The position numbers were made by a program, and so were the translations under genes. A stretch of 64,000 bases of DNA from Serratia fonticola (GTDB lineage: Bacteria; Pseudomonadota; Gammaproteobacteria; Enterobacterales; Enterobacteriaceae): contig NZ_VFMK01000001.1 in the NCBI RefSeq assembly GCF_006715025.1, forward strand, positions 992,001-1,056,000. The letters are read 5' to 3'. The notes below the pieces were generated by a model, which was not told where the DNA came from, searched no databases, and worked only from the letters and a program-made list of their open reading frames with translations. Numbering within the stretch: the stretch's first letter is position 1; every line of letters begins with the position of its first letter. Shown here in pieces: positions 15,027 through 24,182 of the stretch.

Positions 15027-16520
15027 ATGACGGACATTACGCTGTTACCACAGGTTAAGGCCTTTCTGGGCCGTAACCAGGGCCACTACATTAACGGCCA
15101 ACAGCTGGCCGGGGCTGGTTCGGAAAGTTTTGCGGTGGTTAACCCAGCAACCGGGCAGGCCATCGCGCAGGTAAATGAAGGCGGGCAGGCTGAAGTGGAT
15201 GCGGCGATGCAGGCGGCCTTTGACGCTTTTCATGGCGTTTGGGCGCAGGTTTCGCCGATGGAACGTGGAAACTGCCTGACACGCCTGGCCGATCTGCTGC
15301 AGGCCCACCGTGAGGAATTGGCGCAGTTGGAAAGCCTGTGTTCCGGTAAAACCATCCAACTGGCGCGTGGGCTGGAAATCGATATGGCCTCGCAGTTCCT
15401 GCGTTATTTTGCTGGCTGGTCGAGCAAAATCAGTGGGGAAACGCTGAACGTTTCATTGCCTTCCTTCCAGGGTGAGCAATACAGCGCATTTACCCGGCGT
15501 GAACCCCTGGGCGTGGTGGTCGGGATCATCCCCTGGAACTTCTCGATCATGATCGCCATCTGGAAGCTGGCTGCGGCGCTGACCTGCGGCTGTACGGTGG
15601 TGCTCAAGCCGAGTGAATACACGCCGTTGACCATGCTGCGGGTTGCCGAACTGGCAAAAGAAGCGGGGATCCCGGATGGTACGCTCAACATCATCAACGG
15701 TTCTGGAGCTCGTCTGGGGCCGGCGCTAATTGCCCATCCACATTGTGCCAAAGTGACCTTTACCGGTTCAGTACCGACCGGGATTGCGGTAGGTAAAGCC
15801 GCGATGGAACAAGGCATTGTGCGCACCACGCTGGAACTGGGGGGCAAAAATGCGGCCGCATTTTTAGCCGATGTCTCAGTCGACAAGATGGTCGACGGCA
15901 TTATTGAAGCGGGTTATCTGAATCAGGGACAGATCTGCGCCGCTGCGGAACGTTTTTATCTGCCTGCCAGCCACATTGATGCGGTGCTGGAAGCGCTGAC
16001 GCAGCGTCTGGCGCAGATGAAAGTGGGATCGCCGCTGGATGAAAGCACGGAAATGGGCCCGTTGGCCAATGAGGCCCATTATCGTAAGGTGATGGCGCTG
16101 TTTGATAAAGCGCGGGCCGAAGGCAGCCAGATTATCTGTGGCGGTCATGCCTTGGCTGGCCCAGGTTTCTTTGTTGCCCCCACGGCGATCCGTGCAAAAG
16201 GGCCAAATGATGCATTAATGCGTGAGGAAACCTTTGGCCCGGTAGGCACCTTCCTGGCCTATGAAGATGAAGAGCAGATGATCGCCATGATCAACGATTC
16301 GCCTTACGGCCTGGCTGCCAGCCTATGGACCAACGATCTCAGCAAGGCCATGCGTATGATCCCACGTATTGAAGCCGGTACGGTATGGATCAATATGCAC
16401 ACCTTCCTCGATCCGGCGTTACCGTTTGGTGGCGTGAAATCGTCAGGAATTGGCCGCGAGTTTGGCAGCGCGTTTATTGAGCATTATACGGAGCTGAAGT
16501 CGGTGATGGTGAGGTACTAA
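15027..16520 (+). CDS. NAD(P)-dependent aldehyde dehydrogenase, FeaB/phenylacetaldehyde type
   Basis: This 497-residue enzyme has full-length ALDH features: the oxyanion and cofactor motif IIPWNFSIMIAIWKLAAAL, FTGSVPTG in the Rossmann fold, general base E270 in LELGGKN and catalytic C304 in NQGQICAAAERF. Its sequence is most like phenylacetaldehyde/aminoaldehyde dehydrogenases such as FeaB. It would oxidise the aldehyde made by the amine oxidase or the alcohol dehydrogenase to an acid. It follows the cupin gene with a GAGGGCG ribosome site. Two ERIC elements lie downstream. Substrate specificity cannot be read from the sequence. Confidence 0.9.
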   Translation: MTDITLLPQVKAFLGRNQGHYINGQQLAGAGSESFAVVNPATGQAIAQVNEGGQAEVDAAMQAAFDAFHGVWAQVSPMERGNCLTRLADLLQAHREELAQLESLCSGKTIQLARGLEIDMASQFLRYFAGWSSKISGETLNVSLPSFQGEQYSAFTRREPLGVVVGIIPWNFSIMIAIWKLAAALTCGCTVVLKPSEYTPLTMLRVAELAKEAGIPDGTLNIINGSGARLGPALIAHPHCAKVTFTGSVPTGIAVGKAAMEQGIVRTTLELGGKNAAAFLADVSVDKMVDGIIEAGYLNQGQICAAAERFYLPASHIDAVLEALTQRLAQMKVGSPLDESTEMGPLANEAHYRKVMALFDKARAEGSQIICGGHALAGPGFFVAPTAIRAKGPNDALMREETFGPVGTFLAYEDEEQMIAMINDSPYGLAASLWTNDLSKAMRMIPRIEAGTVWINMHTFLDPALPFGGVKSSGIGREFGSAFIEHYTELKSVMVRY

Positions 16521-16650
16521 TCCCTATCCCCGTCGCCTTTCGAGCCGTAGCGTTGTTGACTGCGTGCGTTAACCCCAGTCACTTACGACAGTAAGCTCCT
16601 GGGGATTATCGCTCTGGTCGCCTGGCTACAACTCGAAATTCATAGGGGAT
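16521..16650. repeat. ERIC element, first of a pair
   Basis: It shows ERIC features: outer ends TCCCTATCCCCGTCGCCTTT and ACTCGAAATTCATAGGGGAT, and the central hairpin AACCCCAGTCACTTACGACAGTAAGCTCCTGG (given in part here as CCCAGTCACTTAC and GTAAGCTCCTGGGG). It directly follows the aldehyde dehydrogenase stop. Confidence 0.8.
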
Positions 16651-16690
16651 TTTTCGTCGCCTTTAGAAGGACAACTTGAGGGGGCGGTGA

Positions 16691-16817
16691 TATACCCAAA
16701 ATCATTCGAGTTGCGTCGAGGCGGCAAGTGAGCAAATCCCCAGGAGCATAGGTCACTATGTGACTGGGGTGAGCAAGCGTGGCCAACAAAGAGGCAGCCT
16801 GAAGGATGAAGGGTATA
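16691..16817. repeat. ERIC element, second of a pair
   Basis: A full 127-bp copy with ends TATACCCAAAATCATTCGAG and GGGTATA and the central AATCCCCAGGAGC / GTGACTGGGGTGAGC pair. It is in the opposite orientation to the copy 40 bp upstream and touches the 3' end of npr. Confidence 0.9.
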
Positions 16818-16818
16818 A

Positions 16819-17091
16819 TCAGTCTTCGTCGAAGCCTGAGTTGAACAGCTCAATCACCGCTGCCAGCGCCTGAACTTCCTGTGGCCCGGTGGCTTCAATT
16901 TCGATTTGGCGGCCTTGGGCTGAATCGAGCATCAGCAGCGCAATCACGCTGCTGGCTTCCGCTTCGGTGCCGCTATCATTGCGCAGCAGCACTTCAGCGT
17001 CAAAACTCTGCACTAATTCAAACAGCTTCATTGCCGGGCGTGCATGCATACCCAGCTTGTTTTTAATTTCTACCGTTTGTTTGACCGTCAT
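16819..17091 (-). CDS. ptsO: Npr (PtsO), HPr-like protein of the nitrogen PTS
   Basis: This 90-residue protein has the HPr fold with the phosphorylated histidine H16 in LGMHARPA. It carries phosphate from PtsP to PtsN. The nitrogen PTS acts in potassium transport and nitrogen and envelope control, not sugar uptake. It overlaps the rapZ stop by 4 bases and ends the ptsN-rapZ-ptsO group of the rpoN operon. The stop lies 2 bases from an ERIC element, so no separate terminator is seen. Confidence 0.95.
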   Translation of the reverse strand: MTVKQTVEIKNKLGMHARPAMKLFELVQSFDAEVLLRNDSGTEAEASSVIALLMLDSAQGRQIEIEATGPQEVQALAAVIELFNSGFDED

Positions 17092-17942
17092 TGCTTACGC
17101 TTTTCCAGCGTGCGGTGACGTGACTGCACGTTTTTACCGCGCGAACGGAAATAGTCAGCCAATTGCTCTGCTACGTAAACCGAACGGTGCTTACCCCCGG
17201 TACAACCAATGGCGACGGTCAGATAGCTACGGTTGTTGGTTTCCAGCATGGGTAGCCACTGTTCCAGGTAGCTGCGTGTCTGGTAGATGAAGTTATGCAC
17301 TTCAGTGTGACGATCGAGGAACGAGGCTACGGGTTTATCCAGGCCGGTCATTGGGCGCAGTTTGGGGTCCCAGTGTGGGTTTGGCAGAAAACGGACGTCG
17401 AACACGTAGTCGGCATCGATAGGAATACCGTGCTTGAAGCCGAAGGATTCAAACACCATGGTCAGTTCGCGCTCGCGTTTGCCCAGCAAGCGGGTACGCA
17501 ACATTTCGGCCAGCTCATGAACCGACATTTCTGAGGTATCAATGATCAGATCGGCGCGTGAACGCAGCGGCTCCAGCAGATCGCTTTCTTCATCAATTGC
17601 GCTTTCCAGCGACAGGTTTTTGCTGGAGAGCGGATGCAGACGACGGGTATCGCTGTAGCGGCGGATCAGGGTGTTTCGATCGGCATCAAGGAACAGCAAC
17701 TGCGGTGAGAAACTCTCTGGCAGTTGGGTCATTGCATATTCAAACACTTCCGGCGATTCTGGCATGTTACGGACATCGATGCTTACCGCGGCGGAGCTGT
17801 TGCGTTCAGCCAGCGTCTGGGCAAGCTGCGGTAGCAGTACCACGGGCAGGTTATCAACGCAGTAAAAACCCATGTCTTCCAACGCCCGTAAGGCGACGGA
17901 TTTCCCTGAACCGGAACGGCCGCTGACAATCATCAGCACCAT
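17088..17942 (-). CDS. rapZ: RapZ, RNase adapter protein
   Basis: This 284-residue protein is full length. A Walker A motif (GRSGSGKS) starts at residue 8, and the C-terminal RNA-binding domain contains IGCTGGKHRSV and ends in basic residues (RTLEKRKQ). In E. coli it binds the sRNA GlmZ and guides RNase E to it, controlling glucosamine-6-phosphate synthase, and it binds glucosamine 6-phosphate. The gene overlaps ptsO and lies 131 bases after ptsN. Confidence 0.96.
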   Translation of the reverse strand: MVLMIVSGRSGSGKSVALRALEDMGFYCVDNLPVVLLPQLAQTLAERNSSAAVSIDVRNMPESPEVFEYAMTQLPESFSPQLLFLDADRNTLIRRYSDTRRLHPLSSKNLSLESAIDEESDLLEPLRSRADLIIDTSEMSVHELAEMLRTRLLGKRERELTMVFESFGFKHGIPIDADYVFDVRFLPNPHWDPKLRPMTGLDKPVASFLDRHTEVHNFIYQTRSYLEQWLPMLETNNRSYLTVAIGCTGGKHRSVYVAEQLADYFRSRGKNVQSRHRTLEKRKQ

Positions 17943-18073
17943 GTGGTAACTCCCCCTGGCATCTCAATGGCGCTCATCGCCACCGTAGGATCACTTTAAT
18001 CCAGGCCGTAGCCCGGCGTTATCATAAATAAAACAGTAGCGTTTTCATCGCTGGAAGTCACGCCAGCTGATGG

Positions 18074-18535
18074 TTATTCGGTAATGATCTGGTAGAGCTC
18101 TTCATCACTTTGCGCAGCCCGCAGGCGGCGGCACACGGTTTTGTCTGCCAGCCGTTTGGCAACCAGCGACAGCGTATGCAAATGGGTTTTACATTGATCT
18201 GCGGGTACCAGTAACGCAAACAGCAGATCGACCGGTTGGTTATCAATGGCATCAAAGGCGATAGGTTGATCAAGACGGATAAATACGCCGACGGCTCGCA
18301 GGGTGTCTTCCTCCAGCTTTCCGTGAGGAATAGCGATACCGTTGCCGATACCGGTACTGCCCATGCGTTCCCGAGTGAGTACAGCCTCAAAGACCACCTG
18401 CGAAGGCAGGTTAAGCTGTTTGGCTGCCAGTTCACTGATAATTTCCAAAGCACGTTTCTTGCTGGTGCAGTGTACCGCGCTTCTGGTGCACTCGATGTTT
18501 AACACCGAGCTTAATTGCATTATTTCGTTGTTCAT
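18074..18535 (-). CDS. ptsN: PtsN, EIIA protein of the nitrogen PTS
   Basis: This 153-residue protein has an EIIA fructose/mannitol-type fold with the phosphorylated histidine in IGNGIAIPHGKL. It is about ten residues shorter at the C-terminus than E. coli PtsN, ending DEELYQIITE. The start MNNEIMQLSSVL is chosen by homology; the open frame runs 58 codons further upstream without family similarity, across the gap to hpf. It takes phosphate from Npr and controls potassium transporters and sensors. It lies between hpf and rapZ. Confidence 0.94.
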   Translation of the reverse strand: MNNEIMQLSSVLNIECTRSAVHCTSKKRALEIISELAAKQLNLPSQVVFEAVLTRERMGSTGIGNGIAIPHGKLEEDTLRAVGVFIRLDQPIAFDAIDNQPVDLLFALLVPADQCKTHLHTLSLVAKRLADKTVCRRLRAAQSDEELYQIITE

Positions 18536-18734
18536 CTCATCTTCACTTAAAACCGCTTCATTCAGCAACCTGCTTGCCAGTGATAGCACCGGCACTGATG
18601 AAACGGTTTTTCGCCTGTTTAACCCTGATGGCTTATCGGCGCGTACCCATTCAGGTGGCGCGCCGATGGTTGCCGATGTAGCCAAGTAGACTACGTTTAG
18701 GGCGATCACCGTAATAGGGCGATCGCCCAGAATG

Positions 18735-19022
18735 TCAGTGTTGCTTTAATTTGTCTTTATGTTTGTTCAATTGACGCGCCAGCTTGTCGATCAGGCAGTC
18801 AATGGCGGCATACATATCTTCTTTTTCCGAGGTGGCGTGCAGCTCGCCTCCATTCACATGCACCGTTGCTTCCGCAATCTGCTGCACTTTTTCCACACTT
18901 AGTACGACATAAACCTGGTTAATGCGATCAAAATACTGTTCGAGTTTGGCAAATTTGCTGTTTACGAACTCACGCAAAGGTTCGGTTATCTCGATGTGGT
19001 GTCCGGTAATGTTGAGCTGCAT
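18735..19022 (-). CDS. hpf: Hpf, ribosome hibernation promoting factor
   Basis: This 95-residue protein is the short form of HPF/YfiA (start MQLNITGHHIEITEPLREFV) and has the E. coli length. It binds the decoding region of the 30S subunit in stationary phase and helps form 100S ribosome dimers. An upstream ATG in frame lacks family similarity. The gene lies 23 bases after rpoN in the conserved order rpoN-hpf-ptsN. Confidence 0.95.
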   Translation of the reverse strand: MQLNITGHHIEITEPLREFVNSKFAKLEQYFDRINQVYVVLSVEKVQQIAEATVHVNGGELHATSEKEDMYAAIDCLIDKLARQLNKHKDKLKQH

Positions 19023-19045
19023 AATGTCTTCCTTCTCTATTGAGG

Positions 19046-20482
19046 TCAAACCAACTGTTTGCGTTGGTTAGACGGCGGGATGGACAAAGACTCTCGGTAC
19101 TTGGCAACGGTGCGCCGTGCCACCATGATCCCCTGATCGGAAAGCATTGTGGCCAGCTTGCTGTCGCTAAGCGGTTTGGCGGGGTTTTCCGCCGCAATCA
19201 ATTTCTTCACTAACGCCCGGATCGCCGTGGAGGAGGCTTCGCCGCCGCTATCGGTATTCACATGGCTTGAGAAGAAATATTTCAATTCGAAAATACCACG
19301 CGGGCTGTGCAGGAATTTCTGCGTAGTGACGCGCGAGATTGTCGATTCATGCATTTCCACGGCCTGAGCGATATCTGCCAGCACCATGGGTTTCATAAAT
19401 TCTTCCCCTTGTTCAAAGAACGCTTCCTGCTGTTCGACAATACAGCGGGTGACCTTGAGCAGCGTTTCATTGCGGCTTTCCAGGCTTTTAATCAGCCATT
19501 TCGCTTCCTGCAGATTACTGCGGATAAACTGGCCATCAGCATCATTGCGGACGCTGTTGCCGAGCGCGGCGTATTGCTGATTGATTTTCAGGCGTGGGAT
19601 GCTGTCGGCATTAAGTTCCACCGTCCACTTATCCTGCACCTTGCGTACCAGAACATCCGGGATCACATACTCTGACTCACCGGTATTGATCGACTGCCCG
19701 GGCCGAGGATCGAGTGACTGGATCAACTCCATCGCTTCTTTCAGTGTATCTTCTTTTAAGCGAGTTGTTCGCATCAGACTGCGAAAGTCGTGGTTAGCCA
19801 GCAAATCCAGGTGATCGCTGATGATCAGGCGGGCCTCCGCCAGATAAGGTGTGTCTTTGGCATACTGAGAGAGTTGGATCAACAGGCAATCGCGCAGATC
19901 GCGGGCTGCCACGCCGACCGGATCAAAACGCTGTACGCGCTTTAATACCGCTTCGACCTCGTCCATTGTCACATTCTCGTCACCCATACTCTCCAGAATA
20001 TCTTCCAGAGGTACGGTGAGGTAACCGGTATCGTCAACGGCGTCAACGATAGAAGTGGCGATGGCCGCGTCGGTATCGGAAAATGGCGTAAGGTCCACTT
20101 GCCACATCAGGTAATCCTGCAGCGTTTGTGTGGTTTCCCCCTGATAGACCGGGAGTTCGTCATCGCCATAGTCGGTACCGGTACCGGAAGGGGTACCTGC
20201 AGTGTAGATTTCATCCCAGGTGGCATCCAGCGGCAACTCTTCTGGCATGTCCTTCTGTTCCAGCGCTTCGCGAGTATCCAGCCCTTCCGTATCATGGCTC
20301 TCTTGGGCATCGACCTCTTCGTGCTGGTCTTCAGACTGTTCAAGCAGCGGGTTGCTCTCTAACGCCTGTTGGATCTCCTGCTGGAGCTCAAGCGTAGACA
20401 GCTGCAACAGGCGTATCGCCTGCTGTAGTTGGGGTGTCATGGCCAGCTGTTGGCTGAGCCTGAGTTGCAAACCTTGCTTCAT
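19046..20482 (-). CDS. rpoN: RpoN, RNA polymerase sigma-54 factor
   Basis: This 478-residue sigma factor has all three regions: the Gln/Leu-rich activator-contact region at residues 1-50, an acidic linker (about 55-110), the core-binding region, and the C-terminal RpoN box ARRTVAKYRESL. It directs transcription from -24/-12 promoters with enhancer-binding proteins, for example in nitrogen use. It lies between lptB and hpf, as in E. coli. Confidence 0.97.
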   Translation of the reverse strand: MKQGLQLRLSQQLAMTPQLQQAIRLLQLSTLELQQEIQQALESNPLLEQSEDQHEEVDAQESHDTEGLDTREALEQKDMPEELPLDATWDEIYTAGTPSGTGTDYGDDELPVYQGETTQTLQDYLMWQVDLTPFSDTDAAIATSIVDAVDDTGYLTVPLEDILESMGDENVTMDEVEAVLKRVQRFDPVGVAARDLRDCLLIQLSQYAKDTPYLAEARLIISDHLDLLANHDFRSLMRTTRLKEDTLKEAMELIQSLDPRPGQSINTGESEYVIPDVLVRKVQDKWTVELNADSIPRLKINQQYAALGNSVRNDADGQFIRSNLQEAKWLIKSLESRNETLLKVTRCIVEQQEAFFEQGEEFMKPMVLADIAQAVEMHESTISRVTTQKFLHSPRGIFELKYFFSSHVNTDSGGEASSTAIRALVKKLIAAENPAKPLSDSKLATMLSDQGIMVARRTVAKYRESLSIPPSNQRKQLV

Positions 20483-20533
20483 AATCTTCTGTTTACATCC
20501 GTTAACGGCTGCCTGCTGGCATACCGCCAGAAC

Positions 20534-21259
20534 CTAGAGGCGGAATTCTTCGCCCAAATAAACACGTTTCACTTGCTCATCGGCCAGAATAACATCTGGC
20601 GTGCCGTGAGCAATCAGCTTTCCTTGGCTGACGATATAGGCGCGTTCACAGACGTCCAGCGTCTCGCGCACGTTATGATCGGTGATCAGCACGCCCAGAC
20701 CACTGTCACGCAGGTGCTCGATAATCTTTTTGATATCGATAACGGAAATTGGGTCAACCCCGGCAAAAGGTTCGTCCAAGAGGATAAATTTCGGGTTGGC
20801 GGCGAGTGCACGGGCTATCTCCACGCGGCGACGTTCCCCCCCGGAAAGCGATTGACCCAGATTGTCCCGCAGATGTGAGATGTGGAATTCCTCCATCAGC
20901 TCCACGGCCCGATCGTTACGTTGCTCACTGGTGAGGTCGGGGCGAATTTCCAGCACGGCCATCAGGTTGTCGTAAACACTCAATCGACGGAAGATCGATG
21001 CTTCCTGTGGCAGATAGCCGATACCGCGGCGTGCACGAGCGTGCAACGGCAGGATGCTGATATCTTCTTCATCGATCACGATGCGCCCGGCATCGCGCTG
21101 AACGATACCGACAACCATGTAAAACGTGGTGGTCTTTCCGGCGCCGTTTGGCCCCAGCAGGCCGACGATTTCGCCTGACTTCACTTTCAGGCTCACGTCT
21201 TCAACGACTTTACGGCCTTTATAGGCTTTCGCCAGGTTTTCTGCGATGAGTGTTGCCAT
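20534..21259 (-). CDS. lptB: LptB, ATPase of the LPS export ABC transporter
   Basis: This 241-residue ATPase shows Walker A (GPNGAGKTT), the signature LSGGERRRVEIARAL, and Walker B (FILLDEPFAGVDP). With LptF and LptG (not in this window) it extracts LPS from the inner membrane and drives it along LptC-LptA to the outer membrane. It starts 6 bases after lptA, in the order lptC-lptA-lptB. Confidence 0.97.
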   Translation of the reverse strand: MATLIAENLAKAYKGRKVVEDVSLKVKSGEIVGLLGPNGAGKTTTFYMVVGIVQRDAGRIVIDEEDISILPLHARARRGIGYLPQEASIFRRLSVYDNLMAVLEIRPDLTSEQRNDRAVELMEEFHISHLRDNLGQSLSGGERRRVEIARALAANPKFILLDEPFAGVDPISVIDIKKIIEHLRDSGLGVLITDHNVRETLDVCERAYIVSQGKLIAHGTPDVILADEQVKRVYLGEEFRL

Positions 21260-21265
21260 AAGTGA

Positions 21266-21805
21266 TTAGTTACTCTTTTTTTGACCGTTTTTGTCTTGCA
21301 ACTGTGAAGGCACCAGAACCGTTGTCACGCGTTTGCCTTTATCGCTGAACGCTTGCATCTGCTGCTGTTGCACCAGATAGGTAATACGGTCGCCCTGCAC
21401 GTTGCTGTCAAGCTGTTCCAGGTAGGCTTTGCCGGTGAGCGTGACCAACTGCGTAGCAACGTCGTAACGGACTTTCTGCGCATGGCCTTTCACGGGCTTA
21501 CCGTTGTCCTGCATCTGGTAGAAGGTTACCGGATTGCCGAACGCTTCAATATAGGTTTTATTCTGATCGCCACCAGGGCGGGTAACCACCACTTTATCGG
21601 CTTTGATCTCGATGGTGCCTTGTTTTATCACGACATCATCGGTGAAGGTGCTGACGTTGCTCTGCATATCGAGCGACTGTTTCAGCGAGTCGATGTTCAC
21701 GGGTTGGTCAGAATCGGATTTCAGCGCCAGTGCTGGGGTGCTGGCGGTCAAAACGAGGCTGACGATCAACAGATTACGGAGTTGTTTTTGGGTTCTGAAT
21801 TTCAT
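21266..21805 (-). CDS. lptA: LptA, periplasmic LPS bridge protein
   Basis: This 179-residue protein has a signal peptide (NLLIVSLVLTASTPALA) and an OstA-type beta-jellyroll domain that polymerises into the periplasmic LPS bridge. The start MKFRTQKQLRNLL fits the family better than an ATG 7 codons upstream. The first 32 bases overlap the end of lptC, as is common in this operon. It connects LptC with LptD in the outer membrane. Confidence 0.96.
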   Translation of the reverse strand: MKFRTQKQLRNLLIVSLVLTASTPALALKSDSDQPVNIDSLKQSLDMQSNVSTFTDDVVIKQGTIEIKADKVVVTRPGGDQNKTYIEAFGNPVTFYQMQDNGKPVKGHAQKVRYDVATQLVTLTGKAYLEQLDSNVQGDRITYLVQQQQMQAFSDKGKRVTTVLVPSQLQDKNGQKKSN

Positions 21806-22352
21806 AGTTGGTCTTAACCTTATCAATCAGCTCAGCGGTTTTGTCCCGCAGATTGCCACGCATTTTCATGCCGTTAGAAGTAAAGTTCGTCCCGAACAGC
21901 GTCACTTCATCGTCGGAAGAGACATCCTGCGTGACCAGATTAACCTGAGCATTGTCTGTTTTGATTTTTTCCAGCTGTGATGTGGTGGTCAAACTGTTCA
22001 CCTCAACATGGCCATACAGATAAAGCATACGGTCTTTGGTCAGCTTGGCGCGATCGGCGCGCACTGACCAGGTGGCCACGGCATTCTCATCAAACAGCGT
22101 CATTACCGGCTGGGTGAACCAGCTTAACTCATCGGCGGTGTAGTGCTTCACCTCTTCTGCTACCAGTTTATAGTTCAGTTTACCGGTCGGGTTATAGACG
22201 ATGGTGACGGTATGCTGGCTCTGATAGGTCGGATCCTGATTATTGATCGGTACCGTGCTGTCGTCATCGCCAAAGTCCGCCATGTTCCAGCCAATCAGGG
22301 CCAGCACGATCAACATCAATACGACGGTGATCCAAAGTTTGGTTTTACTCAT
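21774..22352 (-). CDS. lptC: LptC, inner-membrane LPS export protein
   Basis: This 192-residue protein has one N-terminal membrane span (LWITVVLMLIVLALIGWNM) and a periplasmic jellyroll. It receives LPS from LptBFG and passes it to LptA. The ATG overlaps the stop of kdsC (ATGA), and the gene's end overlaps lptA, so kdsC-lptC-lptA are coupled. The start matches E. coli LptC; the open frame continues 19 codons upstream only as an overlap with kdsC. Confidence 0.96.
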   Translation of the reverse strand: MSKTKLWITVVLMLIVLALIGWNMADFGDDDSTVPINNQDPTYQSQHTVTIVYNPTGKLNYKLVAEEVKHYTADELSWFTQPVMTLFDENAVATWSVRADRAKLTKDRMLYLYGHVEVNSLTTTSQLEKIKTDNAQVNLVTQDVSSDDEVTLFGTNFTSNGMKMRGNLRDKTAELIDKVKTNYEIQNPKTTP

Positions 22353-22903
22353 ATCGACAGCCCTTTGGCGTCCTCCAGCTTGTTTTGCGCCAAGAGAATC
22401 AGGTCGCACAGTTCACGAACTGCACCACGGCCGCCCGCGATGCGGGTGACATAATGGGCTCTGGGCAACAGCAGCGGATGCGCATCTGCGACGGCCACGG
22501 CCAGACCCACTTCGGCCATCACCGGCCAGTCGATCAGGTCGTCACCGATGTAGGCGATTTCGTCCGCTGCCAAAGACAGTTTATCCAACAGTTCGCGGAA
22601 GGCCAAAAGCTTATCGGACTGCCCTTGATACAGGTGTGTGATATCCAGGGTTTTTGCCCGATCTTCCAACAGTTTGGCTGAACGACCGGTGATAATGGCG
22701 ACCTCGATACCCGATGTTTTCAGGCAGCGGATACCATAGCCATCACGGACATTGAAGGCTTTCAGTTCTTCGCCGTTGTTGCCCATGTAGATCAGGCCGT
22801 CTGACAGTACGCCGTCGACATCACAAATCAACAGGCGGATTTTCCCGGCTCGTGCCATTACCTCTTCAGTTACCGGCCCGTAGCAGGTTTCAACCAGACT
22901 CAT
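22349..22903 (-). CDS. kdsC: KdsC, KDO 8-phosphate phosphatase
   Basis: This 184-residue HAD-family phosphatase has the nucleophile motif LLICDVDGVLSDG near residue 25, a threonine in AIITGRS, and YIGDDLIDWPVM. It makes free KDO from KDO 8-phosphate for the inner core of LPS. It is a tetrameric C0-type HAD with little cap. It is coupled to lptC by a 4-base overlap and lies 138 bases after kdsD. Confidence 0.96.
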   Translation of the reverse strand: MSLVETCYGPVTEEVMARAGKIRLLICDVDGVLSDGLIYMGNNGEELKAFNVRDGYGIRCLKTSGIEVAIITGRSAKLLEDRAKTLDITHLYQGQSDKLLAFRELLDKLSLAADEIAYIGDDLIDWPVMAEVGLAVAVADAHPLLLPRAHYVTRIAGGRGAVRELCDLILLAQNKLEDAKGLSI

Positions 22904-23041
22904 TTACTTTCCTCAGATCTTTAACAAATCAGGCGTTATAGCCGTCACCGGTTTGGTGCGGACAGCGCACAGAAACCGGAGCGTACACGGAGTACGTAAG
23001 AATTTCGAGTACTGCTCAATGCCAAATTGGCCAGTAAAACA

Positions 23042-24028
23042 TTAAACGACGCCGGCACGCAGCATGTCATGCATATGTACCACACCCAGCAATTGGTCGC
23101 CATCGGCAACCAGCACGGCGGTGATATGGCGTTGCTGCATAAGGTTAAGTGCATCGACGGCCAGCATGTTCGGGCGCACCCTGATACCGCCCAATGTCAT
23201 GACATCGGCGATTTTGGCGCTATTGAGATCGATCCCCATATCGAATACCCGACGTAAGTCACCATCGGTGAAGATACCGGCGATCTTCATCAGATCGTTA
23301 CAAATCACGGTCATGCCAAGGTTTTTGCGGGTAATCTCCAGCAGGGCATCACGCAACGAGGCTTCGGCGCTAACGTGAGGGATTTCGTCGCCGCTGTGCA
23401 TGATATCGCTGACGCGCAAGAGCAGACGGCGCCCCAGAGCGCCACCAGGATGAGACAAGGCAAAATCTTCTGCCGTGAACCCTCGGGCTTTCAACAGTGC
23501 GACCGCGAGTGCATCGCCCATCACCAGGGTTGCCGTGGTGCTGGTGGTTGGCGCTAGGCCCAGCGGGCAGGCTTCTTGTGGTATTTTGATGCACAGATGC
23601 ACGTCTGCCGCTTTGCCCATGGAGCTTTCCGGGTTGTTGGTCATGCAGATCAGTGGGATCTGCTGGCGTTTCAGTACCGGGATCAGGGCCAGAATTTCGT
23701 TGGATTCTCCAGAGTTGGAGATCGCCAACACGATATCCTGTGGTGAGACCATGCCAAGATCGCCATGGCTGGCTTCCGCCGGGTGTACAAAGAACGCCGG
23801 GGTCCCTGTGCTAGCCAGCGTGGCGGCAATTTTGCAGCCGATATGCCCGGATTTACCCATACCCATAACCACGACTTTACCGCCGCACTCTGCGATGGCA
23901 ACGCATGCGCGGGTGAAATCTGCATTGATGTATTGATCGAGCTGAGCCAGGCCTTCACGCTCAATCTCGAGGACTTCTTTACCGGCTTGCTGAAAATCAA
24001 ATCCTGGTTGCAACTGGATCGCTGACAT
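23042..24028 (-). CDS. kdsD: KdsD, D-arabinose 5-phosphate isomerase
   Basis: This enzyme has 328 residues from the chosen start, the E. coli length. An N-terminal SIS domain carries GKVVVMGMGKSGHIG and SNSGESNEI, and two CBS domains follow (about 205-328). It converts ribulose 5-phosphate to arabinose 5-phosphate, the first KDO precursor. Three in-frame ATGs cluster at 24028-24043; GGGA spaced 6 bases before the last favours 24028. An ERIC-like element lies between it and yrbG. Confidence 0.95.
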   Translation of the reverse strand: MSAIQLQPGFDFQQAGKEVLEIEREGLAQLDQYINADFTRACVAIAECGGKVVVMGMGKSGHIGCKIAATLASTGTPAFFVHPAEASHGDLGMVSPQDIVLAISNSGESNEILALIPVLKRQQIPLICMTNNPESSMGKAADVHLCIKIPQEACPLGLAPTTSTTATLVMGDALAVALLKARGFTAEDFALSHPGGALGRRLLLRVSDIMHSGDEIPHVSAEASLRDALLEITRKNLGMTVICNDLMKIAGIFTDGDLRRVFDMGIDLNSAKIADVMTLGGIRVRPNMLAVDALNLMQQRHITAVLVADGDQLLGVVHMHDMLRAGVV

Positions 24029-24049
24029 ACTCATTCCCATCAATTTTTA

Positions 24050-24182
24050 CCCGTCATCTTTCAAGATGCAGGGGTGTTGGCTGCCTTCAGTTATCAGGCC
24101 CGCTGTGAGCAGCGTTTAAATCGGTTGAAAACCGATTTGTCCTTCAGTTGCCGCCTATCTGTATCTTGAACGCTACAGGGTA
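24050..24182. repeat. diverged ERIC element between kdsD and yrbG
   Basis: The ends TACCCGTCATCTTTCAAGAT and ATCTTGAACGCTACAGGGTA match ERIC termini; the centre is rearranged and holds its own hairpin (AAATCGGTTGAAAACCGATTT). The right end runs into yrbG and supplies its last codons and stop. Confidence 0.65.
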
